From Cyanophora paradoxa (Eukaryota > Glaucocystophyceae > Cyanophorales > Cyanophoraceae), in contig QPMI01000217.1 of assembly GCA_004431415.1 (NCBI GenBank), positions 1 through 64,000 on the forward strand: DNA of 64,000 nt, read 5' to 3'. A model generated the notes under the pieces. It was not told the origin of the DNA, made no database searches, and saw nothing but the letters and a program-made list of their open reading frames with translations. Below, piece after piece: positions 32,629-42,587 of this stretch. The translations under genes were made by a program, and so were the position numbers. Each line of letters begins with the position of its first letter. The stretch's first letter is position 1.

Positions 32629-35172
32629 GTGTATGTGCGCCGCCGGCGCTACCGCCGCGCGCGGCGCCAGCATAGCATACGTAGCCTCAGTGTCAGTGGC
32701 CCGCACGTGTACGGTCTGCACTGTAGACTACACATACTGCACCACATATACAGGCTACGTCTACACGGCGGTGCACGGCGCACTGCACGCCGCGGCGCCG
32801 GCCGGCGCTGCAGCTGGATCCCGACCCGAATTCGAATCTCCGCGACGCCTACCGCGAGCTCGATCACTGGCTCCGGCGAACCGTCCGAGTCCCCGGCCCC
32901 AAGACATATGCATGAACAGAAAAAGAATTTTTTCTGCCCTCCCGGACCGGCCGCTAGCGCCGGCACTACGTCGTCGTCGCCATTCATTGTGCACCCGCCA
33001 ATCGGGAGCAACCAGTCAATCGGGCCCGATAGCTGCCATGACCACAGCGCTAGAGGCTCACATGCGAATGCGGGGTGGCGCCGCCAGGCAGCGGCAGCGG
33101 GCTCGGCCCTCGCCGCGGCGGGCCAAGCTGACCCGGCCATGCTGGCCCATGCATCACGCGCGAGCCCGGCATCATGGCATCCAACGACAGCGCTATCCGG
33201 CCCGCCCCCCGCGCACCGCCGCGAAGAACCCAGGCCTGGAGTCTGGCCTGCACCAGGGGCACAAGAAAATGTTCCACCCGCCCAGAGTCCCATGACCGCA
33301 TATAACACGCCTGGCCCCGCTGGTGTCGGCCGTCCCGCGCCGCTGCTCCGCACGCTATTTCCCCTCGAGCTATTTACACACGAGCGCCTCGGAGCCAAAC
33401 CTGCGGGCACTCACCGAAAATCGGGTATCATACGCCGCCGCTTTGACTCTGACCAGTATTGGAGACTCGCGACCTGGAACGCCCGCACCTGCTCTAGCGT
33501 CAACCATGTCGGCCAGATCCAGAAATATATGCTTGACTGGGGGCTGAGCGTATTAGGGGTCCAATCACTTAACTGCACCCAGGCTACGGTCAGAGCGATG
33601 CGCAGGTCAGTGACATCGGGGCTCATGCTCACGTCCGTGCACGCCGACTCGGCCACGCGCACAACTAGTGCTCAGGAGCTCCCAGCTCGAGCCCCGCCCA
33701 CCCCGCCCCTCTCGCAGAAGAAACTCCGCCAAAATCGAGCCTCCCCCCGCGGCTCCGGCGTAGCCCTTTTTTTCTCAGAAAATATGGCCAAGCACTGTTT
33801 TAAGACCTACACAATGCCAGGCCGCGTGGCCGGCTGTGAGCTTCGATTTGCAAATAATGTTCAGATCTTTATCGCCAGCGTGTACCTCCCCCCCGGCGAA
33901 AGTCGGACGGCGCGGTCTACTGAAAGTGCAAAAATCTTCGACTATCTCCGCGCGACCATGTACGCTGACTGGGCGCTCCGCCCCCGCGCGCACTTTTTCC
34001 TCCTTGGCGATCTTAACAGCTGCCTCTGTCCCGAGACGGGCAAAATCAGACAGGGGCAATATGCGACCACACGAGAACCTGATCACCGCTGGTGGCATGA
34101 ACTGCTTCACGACTGGACCCTCTCCGACGCTGCCACAGCCATGGGCACCGATGACCAAATCACCTTCATATTTCCTGACGCTCCTGACAACCCCAACCCC
34201 CGAGGCATCGCCCCAGATGGCACGCTCCGCCATGCTACCAGGCTCGACTACATCCTACAATCCCAAGTCGCGACTAACGCCCTTCGAGCGGCCCAAGCGT
34301 CGCCTAGAAACGCCCCTTTCTCCTCGGACCATTTCCCACTCCTTGCAGAGTACAGTAAACGGGCCCTGGCCATCAAATATAAACTGGGGCCCCCAGCGTC
34401 TTCGCCCGGCCCTCCGCGTTTCAAGTATGCGACACAGGCATCGCTCACAAAAATTCGCTTCAAAGAACTACTGGAAGAAAAGCTCCAGCAGCCGGTGCCG
34501 GGGTCCTCCGCTAGCGTACGAGAGCTACTCGCAACGCTGGAGGACGATGACGGCACCCCGCCAGAGGACCGCCTAGCCCGCCTGCACGAAGCCCTCAAAT
34601 CCACTCTCGCCCACATCTGTGACCTCGGCCAATCGCCAGTATTTGGCATCTTTACGCCCCCAAAAATCCCTCAAAAATTCTCCCGCCGCGGCCGCCCCGA
34701 ATCCAACCTGCTCACGAGGGCCCAGGAACTGCGCAAGGCATGGGAAGCGGCGCGCCACGGGATCGACTCCACGCCGCGCCGCGTACGGCACTCCCTCTCT
34801 GACCTGCGCAGGGCAATCTCAAATCACAACCACCGGCTTGACAAACTCCCAATAGACAAGCGGTCAGGCTATCTTAAACTCCCACTACCCCCTGTGCCGC
34901 CGCCATTCTCTGCCCGACAACCAAGCTGGCTCGACTATTTTCCAAGCTTCACCACTTGGGCCTCGGCTTTGGACACCAAAGTCCAGGCCACATTAAACGT
35001 TTCGAAGCCACGACAATCAGAGCAAACCGAGAGCGCTCGCAGCGCATGTTCAAGACAGACCTCGCCCAATACCTCCGCCAAACACTTGAAGCCCCAGAAC
35101 GCAGGCCGATTACCTCCTTCTCCCTCTGCCACGCTGGAGAATATCAGGTATACGGCAATGAAGATGCAGTGA
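32629..35172 (+). CDS. LINE ORF2, endonuclease segment (APE-type) with catalytic Glu replaced
   Basis: The domain is an exonuclease/endonuclease/phosphatase fold that nicks target DNA. Visible motifs are LATWNARTCSS (about 33467), LGVQSLN (about 33555), FLLGDLNSCL (about 34000), TRLDYILQS (about 34240) and SSDHFPLLAEY (about 34321). The motif that is normally LQE, with the metal-binding Glu, reads VQS here. The true N-terminus is probably near 33292 (MTAYNTPGPAG) or somewhat upstream. The frame ends at a stop at 35172, but homology moves to the next (-1) frame around 34970. The middle part (SLTKIRFKELLEEKLQQPVP, LRRAISNHNHRLDK) is the usual helical linker before RT. Confidence 0.8.
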   Translation: MYVRRRRYRRARRQHSIRSLSVSGPHVYGLHCRLHILHHIYRLRLHGGARRTARRGAGRRCSWIPTRIRISATPTASSITGSGEPSESPAPRHMHEQKKNFFCPPGPAASAGTTSSSPFIVHPPIGSNQSIGPDSCHDHSARGSHANAGWRRQAAAAGSALAAAGQADPAMLAHASRASPASWHPTTALSGPPPAHRREEPRPGVWPAPGAQENVPPAQSPMTAYNTPGPAGVGRPAPLLRTLFPLELFTHERLGAKPAGTHRKSGIIRRRFDSDQYWRLATWNARTCSSVNHVGQIQKYMLDWGLSVLGVQSLNCTQATVRAMRRSVTSGLMLTSVHADSATRTTSAQELPARAPPTPPLSQKKLRQNRASPRGSGVALFFSENMAKHCFKTYTMPGRVAGCELRFANNVQIFIASVYLPPGESRTARSTESAKIFDYLRATMYADWALRPRAHFFLLGDLNSCLCPETGKIRQGQYATTREPDHRWWHELLHDWTLSDAATAMGTDDQITFIFPDAPDNPNPRGIAPDGTLRHATRLDYILQSQVATNALRAAQASPRNAPFSSDHFPLLAEYSKRALAIKYKLGPPASSPGPPRFKYATQASLTKIRFKELLEEKLQQPVPGSSASVRELLATLEDDDGTPPEDRLARLHEALKSTLAHICDLGQSPVFGIFTPPKIPQKFSRRGRPESNLLTRAQELRKAWEAARHGIDSTPRRVRHSLSDLRRAISNHNHRLDKLPIDKRSGYLKLPLPPVPPPFSARQPSWLDYFPSFTTWASALDTKVQATLNVSKPRQSEQTESARSACSRQTSPNTSAKHLKPQNAGRLPPSPSATLENIRYTAMKMQ

Positions 35173-36221
35173 AACAGTTCGCACGCCATCACATGCATGC
35201 CTGGACACGGCAGCGTAGCCCACTCACAGCGAACAGGGACCCGGGCGCGCTGCCACTTAGTACATGTGCACAGGAGGCCTCAATATGGCGCCGACTACAC
35301 TCCTCGCGCCAGGATATTGATGATGCAATTTATGCGTACCTAATGGAACCCACCAGCGAGGCCGAACTGGACCGAATCATCGGCTCTCTCCGAAACGGTG
35401 CGGCGGGGCCCTCGGGATTTTCCCACGAAATGATAAAAATGCTGTGGGCGGCACCGGTCCTTTCAAAGAAAACTTGCGAAGAACTACGCAAGGCGGGCCT
35501 GGACCCGGAGCCGCTCCAAGAACCCGATAACCTGTTCCCGACGTGCCGCCAGGTAATCCTCACTACGGTAAATCTGATCCTAAAACTCTCGTCTGTCCCT
35601 GCGCCCCTTCTTCACGGAAATATATGTCTTATCCCCAAGGGCGGGGAATGGGATGGGCACCCTGACAATGTCCGCCCCATTACACTCCAAGAATGCACAT
35701 TGAAGCTTGTGACTGCCATTCTCACTGACCGCCTCTCGCGCGTCCTTCGTAAACACGATATATTGCAGGGCGCGAACTTCGCCTTTACTCGAGGCAAGTC
35801 CACCGACGAGCCTCTGTACATGCTGCGCGCGCTACTGGAGGACGCAAAACAATTCTCGAAACCGATCTACCTGCTACTGCTAGATATTCGCAGAGCCTAC
35901 GACAGCGTCAGCTGGTCTAGCATGGAAATGGCACTCCGCCGCCTAAAAATTCCCGAACGGTACATAAGCCTCTACGGACAAATCTCAACATCACGTACAG
36001 CGTCCGTCGCGACAGGGTACGGCCCAACTGACCCCTTCGATGTGGAGTGCGGGCTCCCGCAAGGAGGAACCGAGTCCCCAATTCACTGGCTCATCTTCTA
36101 TGACGTATTTCTATCGGCTTTACGCGAAGTCAGCGCTGCGGAGAGCACCCAATACTCCATGGGCCCGCCGCCCTCTGCGTCTGACGCTAACCTGCCCGCG
36201 CCCACCCGACGCCTACCGTAG
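34956..36221 (+). CDS. LINE ORF2, reverse transcriptase segment (fingers/palm)
   Basis: It continues from the endonuclease frame after a -1 shift. It contains the RT N-terminal region (RDIDDAIYAYLMEP-like, AELDRIIGSLRNGAAGPSG), HGNICLIPKGG, NVRPITLQECTLKLVTAIL, then motif A LLLLDIRRAYDSVSW (about 35868) and motif B GLPQGGTESPIHWL (about 36051). The frame stops at 36221, just before the YADD box, which lies in the next -1 frame. No other stop interrupts it. The protein is the palm that copies element RNA onto nicked target DNA. Confidence 0.85.
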   Translation: MGLGFGHQSPGHIKRFEATTIRANRERSQRMFKTDLAQYLRQTLEAPERRPITSFSLCHAGEYQVYGNEDAVKQFARHHMHAWTRQRSPLTANRDPGALPLSTCAQEASIWRRLHSSRQDIDDAIYAYLMEPTSEAELDRIIGSLRNGAAGPSGFSHEMIKMLWAAPVLSKKTCEELRKAGLDPEPLQEPDNLFPTCRQVILTTVNLILKLSSVPAPLLHGNICLIPKGGEWDGHPDNVRPITLQECTLKLVTAILTDRLSRVLRKHDILQGANFAFTRGKSTDEPLYMLRALLEDAKQFSKPIYLLLLDIRRAYDSVSWSSMEMALRRLKIPERYISLYGQISTSRTASVATGYGPTDPFDVECGLPQGGTESPIHWLIFYDVFLSALREVSAAESTQYSMGPPPSASDANLPAPTRRLP

Positions 36222-36241
36222 TACGAGCGCGCCTGCCCCGG

Positions 36242-36613
36242 GTGACCTCGCCGGGGCAAGCATACGCAGACGACACCGTACTTATTAGCGGTACAGCCCG
36301 GGGCATCCAGCTGCACGCAGACCTGGCCTCTGAATTCTTCTGGATACATGATATTGCCCTCAACGCGAAGAAAACCGAATTTACGTACAACAACGTCTCC
36401 CCACGCCCGTCTGCCCCGCTACTAGGCCCGCCCGATGCTAAAGAACCGGCCGACAAAGTCCTTGCGCCGAACAAACCATTCAAGGTGCTCGGGGTCTGGA
36501 TGACAGCAAATCTGGACTGGCGGCGGCAATTTGAGGCTGTATACTCAACAGCTCGGGCAGCCTGCGCGATACTAAGGCGTAAGAAACTCACCGCAAAGAG
36601 ACGATATACATAG
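36242..36613 (+). CDS. LINE ORF2, RT catalytic YADD segment
   Basis: It contains PGQAYADDTVLISG, with YADD at 36263-36274 carrying the two catalytic aspartates. Motif D follows (IALNAKKTEFTY), then the motif E/thumb start (KVLGVWMTANLDWRRQFEA). The frame runs into a stop at 36613. The protein continues in the -1 frame from the AAA at 36595-36597 (LTA then KETIYIVNSV). The junction sits at GCAAAG, where a one-base loss from an A run or -1 slippage would both explain it. Confidence 0.85.
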   Translation: MTSPGQAYADDTVLISGTARGIQLHADLASEFFWIHDIALNAKKTEFTYNNVSPRPSAPLLGPPDAKEPADKVLAPNKPFKVLGVWMTANLDWRRQFEAVYSTARAACAILRRKKLTAKRRYT

Positions 36614-39402
36614 TAAATAGCGTCCTTCTCCCTCGCATCACTTACGCCTGCAAGATTGTTTCCTTTACCGAGAGACAATGTGCCCAGCTCGACACTCTCT
36701 GGATGACGCTCACTAAACATCATGCCCGCCTTAGGGGGTCCACGCCCAACGCGCTCATGTGGAGCCGAGGCTTCTACGGCCTCAAGAGAACGGAGGACGA
36801 ACAGCTGGCCATTCACGTGCTCGATGAAACCATCCGCACGAACCACCCCCTGCTTCTCCCGTATACCATGCACCGCATTTTCGCAGCGCAGGAGCAACTG
36901 GGGCTTCCCCTTCCGCCATACTGCTACCCCAATTTACAGCTGGGCCCCGCAGCTTACAGAGACAATTTTGCACTAGCTGTAGCGCGAAATCTGACCCGCG
37001 CCGGCTACAAACTCGACTCAGGCAAGGACTATCTCGTTCCGGCCCTGCCTCACCCGCAGCTCGAACGCCGCTTTGTGCTCACAACACTGCTCCCCCCGCG
37101 CCTCCTGCGTGAGGCTGCACCATTCCTTTGGCGCCACGATATCCTCACAGCTGCTGAAGTCACGGGGCCCGACGGCGTCAGTGTGCTCGACTGGATTAGC
37201 TTATGGGGCAGCGGGAAAATTAAACAGCGACTCAATAGACCTCCCTCCTGGTTCCCGTCGTTCACCCGAGCAATATGTCAGCCCGTCGGCCCGCGCGCCA
37301 TCCCCCGTCGTCTCCGCTTCCCCATGCACCTGCAGCCTGCGCAAAATCCGGCTGCTGCCCAACGTACCCTTCTTGAAGCCGGCCTGCTCTCTCCCCAGTA
37401 CAAAGTCGGCGGCCTCGTTTGGACAACGGAAGCGTATCTAGGACGCATCTGCAATATCCGGCGGACAACTGACGCTGACGACGGCAGAGAACGCGTCCTA
37501 GTTGAGCTCGAACACTGGGTCCGCCGAGACAAAGGCCAGGACGACCGAGAGGACCACATATATGACACCACCGGCGAACCCGTCTCCTTCTTCCGCTGCA
37601 TAATGGATCCCAAAGAATGCGACAGCCGCTTCACAGCGAAAACGCCGGAAGCAGAGGCTCTCCGCCGCGCATGTGACCACTCAGACCCGGCCTCCCAACG
37701 GTGCCGCTGGACCGAAGACACAGCCTACATCTACCCCGCCCGACTTCAGAGCCTGGTCCCCGAGTCGCGGTCAGGCCGTGTCGCCGAGCATGCTCGCATT
37801 TTCCTTGAAGATAAAATAACGTGGTGGCCCGAGTTCCGCGACACTCATTTCCTCCCCCCGTGGGAACAGGACTGGAATTATGATCCAGATGATCACGAGG
37901 CGCCCCAGCGGCCAGACGGAGTCGCCGCTCGCGACCCTGGGACCGTCCCCCCGCCGACAGCGCCTCGGGCCTACCCCCAACGCCGACAGTTGAGCGACTT
38001 CTGCATCCCATCGTCAGAGTATGCTGACCCATTTTGGAACCTGATTGCCGCGGAGCTCGGCCGCACCTCCCTCCCGCTTGACCGCGAGGGCCGACTCGCA
38101 GCCACGGATGCCAGTACCATGGACGCTGCCTCAGAAGCTGCACTCACGGCCTACGCTGGCGTCTGGCCCCGTGAGAGCAACCCGGCCTCACTAGCTGACG
38201 AAGCTGCCCGCACGCAGCGAGGGATAGCCCTCCGTCAACAAATTCACGCACTAGCTGACCGGCTGGGCACAACCGGCGTCGATACTGACCAGATGGCGAA
38301 ACTTCGCGGCCTTGCAGACGCCATCCCGACCGACGGCAGCGACTTTTTCGTGGCCCCGTGTCCTGGCACAGTGAACAATAACAAAGGCGAGCTCCTCGCC
38401 GTCCTGTCCGCCCTGCTGCTCTCTCCCGAAGGCTGCACAGTGAAAACTGACAGCTTCACTGCAATGGCGGACTATTCCAAGTACGTCTCGCATCGCGCCA
38501 CCGCCACTCTTCGCAGCTGCATTCGAGCCTCGTACTCCCATCACCTTAAAGCGTATGCTGAGGTGCAGTGCATCCGGCTTGCACTAGCAAGGGCCGTGGC
38601 ACCCGACAGAATGCTATACGAAGAACGTCTTGTCAAAGTCAAAGCCCACCAGAAAGAATATATAACTCGGCGCCGCCCGCGCCCGGCTGCCGCCCCCGCT
38701 GAAATGGCCGACCACGACTCGGAATCAGACGCAGACTCATACGAATCCTACCTCTCTGACCGAGACCCGGTCGCTCCCGAACCTACGGAGGCGGAACTGA
38801 TAGCTCAATATGGCCCTGGCACGGGAGTATACGAAGGGCGCGCGAACCCGCTAACCGGCGCCTACAACTATATCTCCGAGCACCTCCGCGCGGGCACTGC
38901 CCACATCCACCGTCGGAACGCCCGCCGAGCCGTCCACCAAATGCAGCAAGCGTCTCGTGCCTCCAGGCGAGCAGAACGACAGAGGCGGCGCGAAGCCCGG
39001 GCTGCGCTAGGTCAGCATACACCAGGACTACCAAGCCTGCCCCTGCTGGTGGAAGAAGAACGGGTTCCAAACCGTGCATTTGATCGGGACAACGCACGAG
39101 CCGACCGCCTCGCCGCTGCGGCACTGGCTCTGCACCCCAGCGCAGACCTCTCCCGGCAGGCACTCGACGGCCGGGAACTTTCCTCCTGGGCTGACCCTGA
39201 GGAAGCAGCCTGGCAATCTGACCCGAAGACCCGTCCCGGCCGCAACAGTTGCATCAAAACGCGCGTGGCACGCCCGCGGGAACCGGTCTTTCCCCTGGCG
39301 GATTTGACATGGTCCTACTCTTTTCGCCCCCGCGCTGCTGGAACGAGAACTACGACACTCGTAGAGTTTACAGAGTTGAGTCTGACCCGCGAGCACACGT
39401 AA
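36595..39402 (+). CDS. LINE ORF2, RT thumb, long linker and RNase H segment
   Basis: It opens with the RT thumb (KETIYIVNSVLLPRITYAC, ALMWSRGFYGLKRTEDEQL) and a long linker. RNase H then supplies its catalytic residues: LAATDAST (38095), NNNKGELLAVLSALLL (38373), VKTDSFTAM (38440), VKVKAHQ (38632) and DRDNARADRLAAAAL (39082). An insertion of about 100 mostly charged residues (EYITRRRPRPAAAPAEMADH onward) sits between the AHQ and DNARAD motifs. The first internal Met is at 36703. The frame stops at 39402, and homology shifts to the -1 frame between 39310 and 39400, near a run of six A. Confidence 0.85.
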   Translation, partial: KETIYIVNSVLLPRITYACKIVSFTERQCAQLDTLWMTLTKHHARLRGSTPNALMWSRGFYGLKRTEDEQLAIHVLDETIRTNHPLLLPYTMHRIFAAQEQLGLPLPPYCYPNLQLGPAAYRDNFALAVARNLTRAGYKLDSGKDYLVPALPHPQLERRFVLTTLLPPRLLREAAPFLWRHDILTAAEVTGPDGVSVLDWISLWGSGKIKQRLNRPPSWFPSFTRAICQPVGPRAIPRRLRFPMHLQPAQNPAAAQRTLLEAGLLSPQYKVGGLVWTTEAYLGRICNIRRTTDADDGRERVLVELEHWVRRDKGQDDREDHIYDTTGEPVSFFRCIMDPKECDSRFTAKTPEAEALRRACDHSDPASQRCRWTEDTAYIYPARLQSLVPESRSGRVAEHARIFLEDKITWWPEFRDTHFLPPWEQDWNYDPDDHEAPQRPDGVAARDPGTVPPPTAPRAYPQRRQLSDFCIPSSEYADPFWNLIAAELGRTSLPLDREGRLAATDASTMDAASEAALTAYAGVWPRESNPASLADEAARTQRGIALRQQIHALADRLGTTGVDTDQMAKLRGLADAIPTDGSDFFVAPCPGTVNNNKGELLAVLSALLLSPEGCTVKTDSFTAMADYSKYVSHRATATLRSCIRASYSHHLKAYAEVQCIRLALARAVAPDRMLYEERLVKVKAHQKEYITRRRPRPAAAPAEMADHDSESDADSYESYLSDRDPVAPEPTEAELIAQYGPGTGVYEGRANPLTGAYNYISEHLRAGTAHIHRRNARRAVHQMQQASRASRRAERQRRREARAALGQHTPGLPSLPLLVEEERVPNRAFDRDNARADRLAAAALALHPSADLSRQALDGRELSSWADPEEAAWQSDPKTRPGRNSCIKTRVARPREPVFPLADLTWSYSFRPRAAGTRTTTLVEFTELSLTREHT

Positions 39403-42400
39403 AAAATACGTGCGAATTTCGGAACTTCTCCCGTCTCCTTGCAACCGAAAAATGCCATTTGGGCAGTCCGGTAGACCGTGCGCGCCTCGCCCGCGAATAC
39501 CGCAAGAAAGGGCTCTCCCGCGATGCATCGCACCCCCTGAATGCGAGGCTTGCTCAAATCACGAAATTCAGCTTCGGACTTGCACCCCTCATGCGTGAAC
39601 GTGCCCGGGACGCCCCCCATCTCTACAGTGCAATAAATTCAAATGGACTCTGTGTTCGCGCAGGCTGCGCGTCCGTGCTAGGCCCAGACGGCCGGCCCAC
39701 CCCAGCCCCGCCATGGCAGCCGCCTGCGTCTGACCCCGAGGAAGACGGTGGGAGTCGGAACGGCCCCAACGGCGACGGCACCCCGGCCGCACGAGACGCA
39801 CGCCAGGCACCGCGGCCCCCCCCTATCGTTAGCGGGACGCCTGAAACCCACGACCATGCCTTTGGTCTCTGCCCAGCAACACGCACCCTCCGTATCGAAA
39901 CCCAAACTAAGATATTCAACCTATTGTACGAAACCATATCGTCTCAACGCCTAAAAACTGCAGTCGATGCGGCAGCAGCTGGCGACCCAGCCTACAAGCT
40001 ACCCCCGGCCCTGCGCCAGGACGGACTGTTGCTGCGCCAACTGTTCCCGGCCTTTGCACTGGCTGACGATGCAAACTGGGGATGGTCAGAGCGTCAGCGC
40101 CAACGGCCGGGCCCCCTTCCTTCGCACCTCACGCAGCCACTCTATGGCCTGCCCTATCAGTGGCAAAGCCTCGGCAGCAAACTCTTCGCCGACCTTGCCT
40201 GCGATTCTCCCCGCCACACCGTCAGGCTCCTCCTTCCTCGTAGCCTCATCCCTGCCCTGATTTACTTAGATGTACGTAGACCGGCGGCGCTTAAATGCGC
40301 CAACGCAATTATGGCCACCATCATAGACTACACCCAAGCAATCTGGAAGGCTCGCAATAGCGAAGTCCAGTCCTGGCAACGCCGACACGGGATTACTCGC
40401 CGCCAAACTCATGCACCTCGACCCTCGCGCCCTGCCGAGCCCTCACCGGCGAGGTCGATGACAGCCAGGATTAGGGATGAGCCCACGAGCCCCTCGACCG
40501 TGGTGGCCCCGGCCCCGCGTCGACGGATACGTATACCCAACGGCCAGCTCACCCTCTCATCAGACCTACAATTAGTCAGCCAGTCGCGCCGCTCTCGAAC
40601 CCGCGCTGCTCCCCCAGCACCGTGGCCGGCCACGGCCCCCCCTACAACAGCGATACCCGCAACGCCAGTGCCCCCTACCACCGCCCCGAGCTCGAGCCCG
40701 AGACCTAGACCTGTAGCTAGGCCGGCAGCTGCTAACAGCATCACCAATATTAATGCCAGTAATGCAGGGTGGCCGGCTCCGCCGTCCCCACCTGCATTAC
40801 GTGCCGCCTGGGCCCAAGTACGCCGCTCCCCTACCCGCGCTCTACCCAACAGTGCAGTCCGAGAGCTCCCGGCAGCCCGCAGCGGCCCCGCTGCACTGTT
40901 TGGCAGTGCCTCCGTATCGCTCCATGACCTAGCCACGCTGAACGGCTCGTCCTGGGTGAATGCCGACGTCATCAACTACCACCTTGCCCGACTAAACCTT
41001 CTTGCGAGCGGAGAAATTAACCCTCGCCGACGCGTCTTACTTTTCCCGCATACTTTCTACGCCGCTATTCCCCAGACAATAACGCCGGCGGGCAGCGCCC
41101 GCCTGCGCCGTCGCACCGCTGGGCGCGGAATTAATGTCTTTGACTATGACCTATTACTCTTCCCTATCCACACCCCGGGCCACTGGATCCTTGCAGCCCT
41201 CCATCTCCGTGCTCGCCGTGCTGAACTATACGATGGATACAATCTCCCGGGCCCCGAAGAGGCCCGCCGTCAACTCCTGACCCTCCTAAAATGGCTCAAC
41301 ATGGAGCGCGAATGCGCAGCCCTAGGCTCCTCGACCGGCGCCGACGACGCCCTCACCTGGCCCCTCCCCTCAGCCACCCGATTCTCCATCCCGGCCCAAA
41401 ACGATCGCTTCAACTGCGGGATTTTCGTCTGTGCCTTCGCCGAAATACTTGTCCGTGCTCTGGAACATGACCCCACGGCCTACACGCCCTCCTTCACGGG
41501 CACTGTGTCTAACTGCGCCACCTGGCGCGGCCTCATTCTTTCTCGGATTCTAGGCTCGCAGGCCTTGGATACGGAGGCGCCCACGAGCACCGCCTCCCAG
41601 CCCGAGCAGCCCCGGGCAATACTGGTGGCTGCGCTGGCCCCGGGAGAACTGCCACGGGATGCCCCCCTCAGCTGCCGGTGCGGTTACGCTGCTGCCTCCC
41701 CCGAAGCCCTGGCGCAGCACAAACGCAAAGGAAAATGTACCGCTGCAGTGTCGCCCCCCAAAACCAGCGAGACAGACCGCGCCCCCCAAGACGAAGCCAT
41801 TGCAGGCCCATCCAGGCCCAAAATAGTCACGCCCGCACCGGAACCCCAATACCGGCCCCCGCTGAGCGCGCAGCCTACCCCTAGGCCTGCGGCCCGGAAC
41901 TCGCGAGCAGACATCCGCACCTTCTTCCAACCCCGCCCGCGCCCGTCGGCCGTCAGCGACACCTCTATAGCTAGGCCTGCAGCTAACCCGACCTCCACGA
42001 CGCCCCCCAGGCTGAGCTCGAGCTCACCTACAGACAGGCCCCAGAGTCCAAAGGACAGTCCGCCAACGCAAGTGCCCCCGCCTGACACACCAGTGGCACA
42101 AGCCGACGGCACGGCAACAGTGCGGACGCGACGCCCGCGCCTCCTTCGAGAAATTCAAGAGTCGGCGGGATTCCGTGCAGCCCGAGGCAATAATCCCGGA
42201 CCCGGACCTCGCCCCCGCAGATCTAGAACAGCTGCAGCAGCTTCCGTCACCCCTGCTGCTGCTCACGGTCACGCCCAGCGGCGGGATGGAGCGTCGTCCG
42301 CAGCCGCATCAGCTGTGCCCGAGCCTCTTCCCGAACCTCAAGACCGGCCTCCCCACAAGACCGGCCGCCGCCCCGCCCTCCCACCGAAGAGGCCCGGCCC

Positions 42401-42587
42401 TCACCCCAGCCTCCTCCCCCGCACCCCCCTCCTCCACCCTTCCTCTTCTCGAAACGGGCTCTCCAGCTCCACCCTCCCCATCTCGCCCCTCCAGCAACCT
42501 GTCCCATCTGTTTTCTGTCGCTCCACCGACACCGCCACCTCCACCGCCTTCCACGCCCGCTCCTCTGTCCTGCACGGGAACACGTGA
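39249..42587 (+). CDS. LINE ORF2 C-terminal segment: HCC zinc motif, Ulp1-like protease, C2HC knuckle
   Basis: The first part completes the LINE C-terminus. CVRAGCASV and ETHDHAFGLCPAT (about 39844) form the Cys/His cluster seen after RT or RNase H in many LINEs. After a Pro/Ser-rich linker comes a C48/Ulp1-like peptidase: LHDLATLNGSSWVNADVINY, LLLFPIHTPGHWILAALHL (His), AELYDGYNLPG (Asp) and IPAQNDRFNCGIFVCAF (Gln and Cys). These match the His-Asp-Gln-Cys order of SUMO/ubiquitin-like proteases. A short knuckle follows (CRC, then 12 residues, H, 5 residues, C; about 41673). The tail is disordered and Pro/Arg-rich. It ends SSVLHGNT at a TGA. Confidence 0.8.
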   Translation: MHQNARGTPAGTGLSPGGFDMVLLFSPPRCWNENYDTRRVYRVESDPRAHVKNTCEFRNFSRLLATEKCHLGSPVDRARLAREYRKKGLSRDASHPLNARLAQITKFSFGLAPLMRERARDAPHLYSAINSNGLCVRAGCASVLGPDGRPTPAPPWQPPASDPEEDGGSRNGPNGDGTPAARDARQAPRPPPIVSGTPETHDHAFGLCPATRTLRIETQTKIFNLLYETISSQRLKTAVDAAAAGDPAYKLPPALRQDGLLLRQLFPAFALADDANWGWSERQRQRPGPLPSHLTQPLYGLPYQWQSLGSKLFADLACDSPRHTVRLLLPRSLIPALIYLDVRRPAALKCANAIMATIIDYTQAIWKARNSEVQSWQRRHGITRRQTHAPRPSRPAEPSPARSMTARIRDEPTSPSTVVAPAPRRRIRIPNGQLTLSSDLQLVSQSRRSRTRAAPPAPWPATAPPTTAIPATPVPPTTAPSSSPRPRPVARPAAANSITNINASNAGWPAPPSPPALRAAWAQVRRSPTRALPNSAVRELPAARSGPAALFGSASVSLHDLATLNGSSWVNADVINYHLARLNLLASGEINPRRRVLLFPHTFYAAIPQTITPAGSARLRRRTAGRGINVFDYDLLLFPIHTPGHWILAALHLRARRAELYDGYNLPGPEEARRQLLTLLKWLNMERECAALGSSTGADDALTWPLPSATRFSIPAQNDRFNCGIFVCAFAEILVRALEHDPTAYTPSFTGTVSNCATWRGLILSRILGSQALDTEAPTSTASQPEQPRAILVAALAPGELPRDAPLSCRCGYAAASPEALAQHKRKGKCTAAVSPPKTSETDRAPQDEAIAGPSRPKIVTPAPEPQYRPPLSAQPTPRPAARNSRADIRTFFQPRPRPSAVSDTSIARPAANPTSTTPPRLSSSSPTDRPQSPKDSPPTQVPPPDTPVAQADGTATVRTRRPRLLREIQESAGFRAARGNNPGPGPRPRRSRTAAAASVTPAAAHGHAQRRDGASSAAASAVPEPLPEPQDRPPHKTGRRPALPPKRPGPHPSLLPRTPLLHPSSSRNGLSSSTLPISPLQQPVPSVFCRSTDTATSTAFHARSSVLHGNT

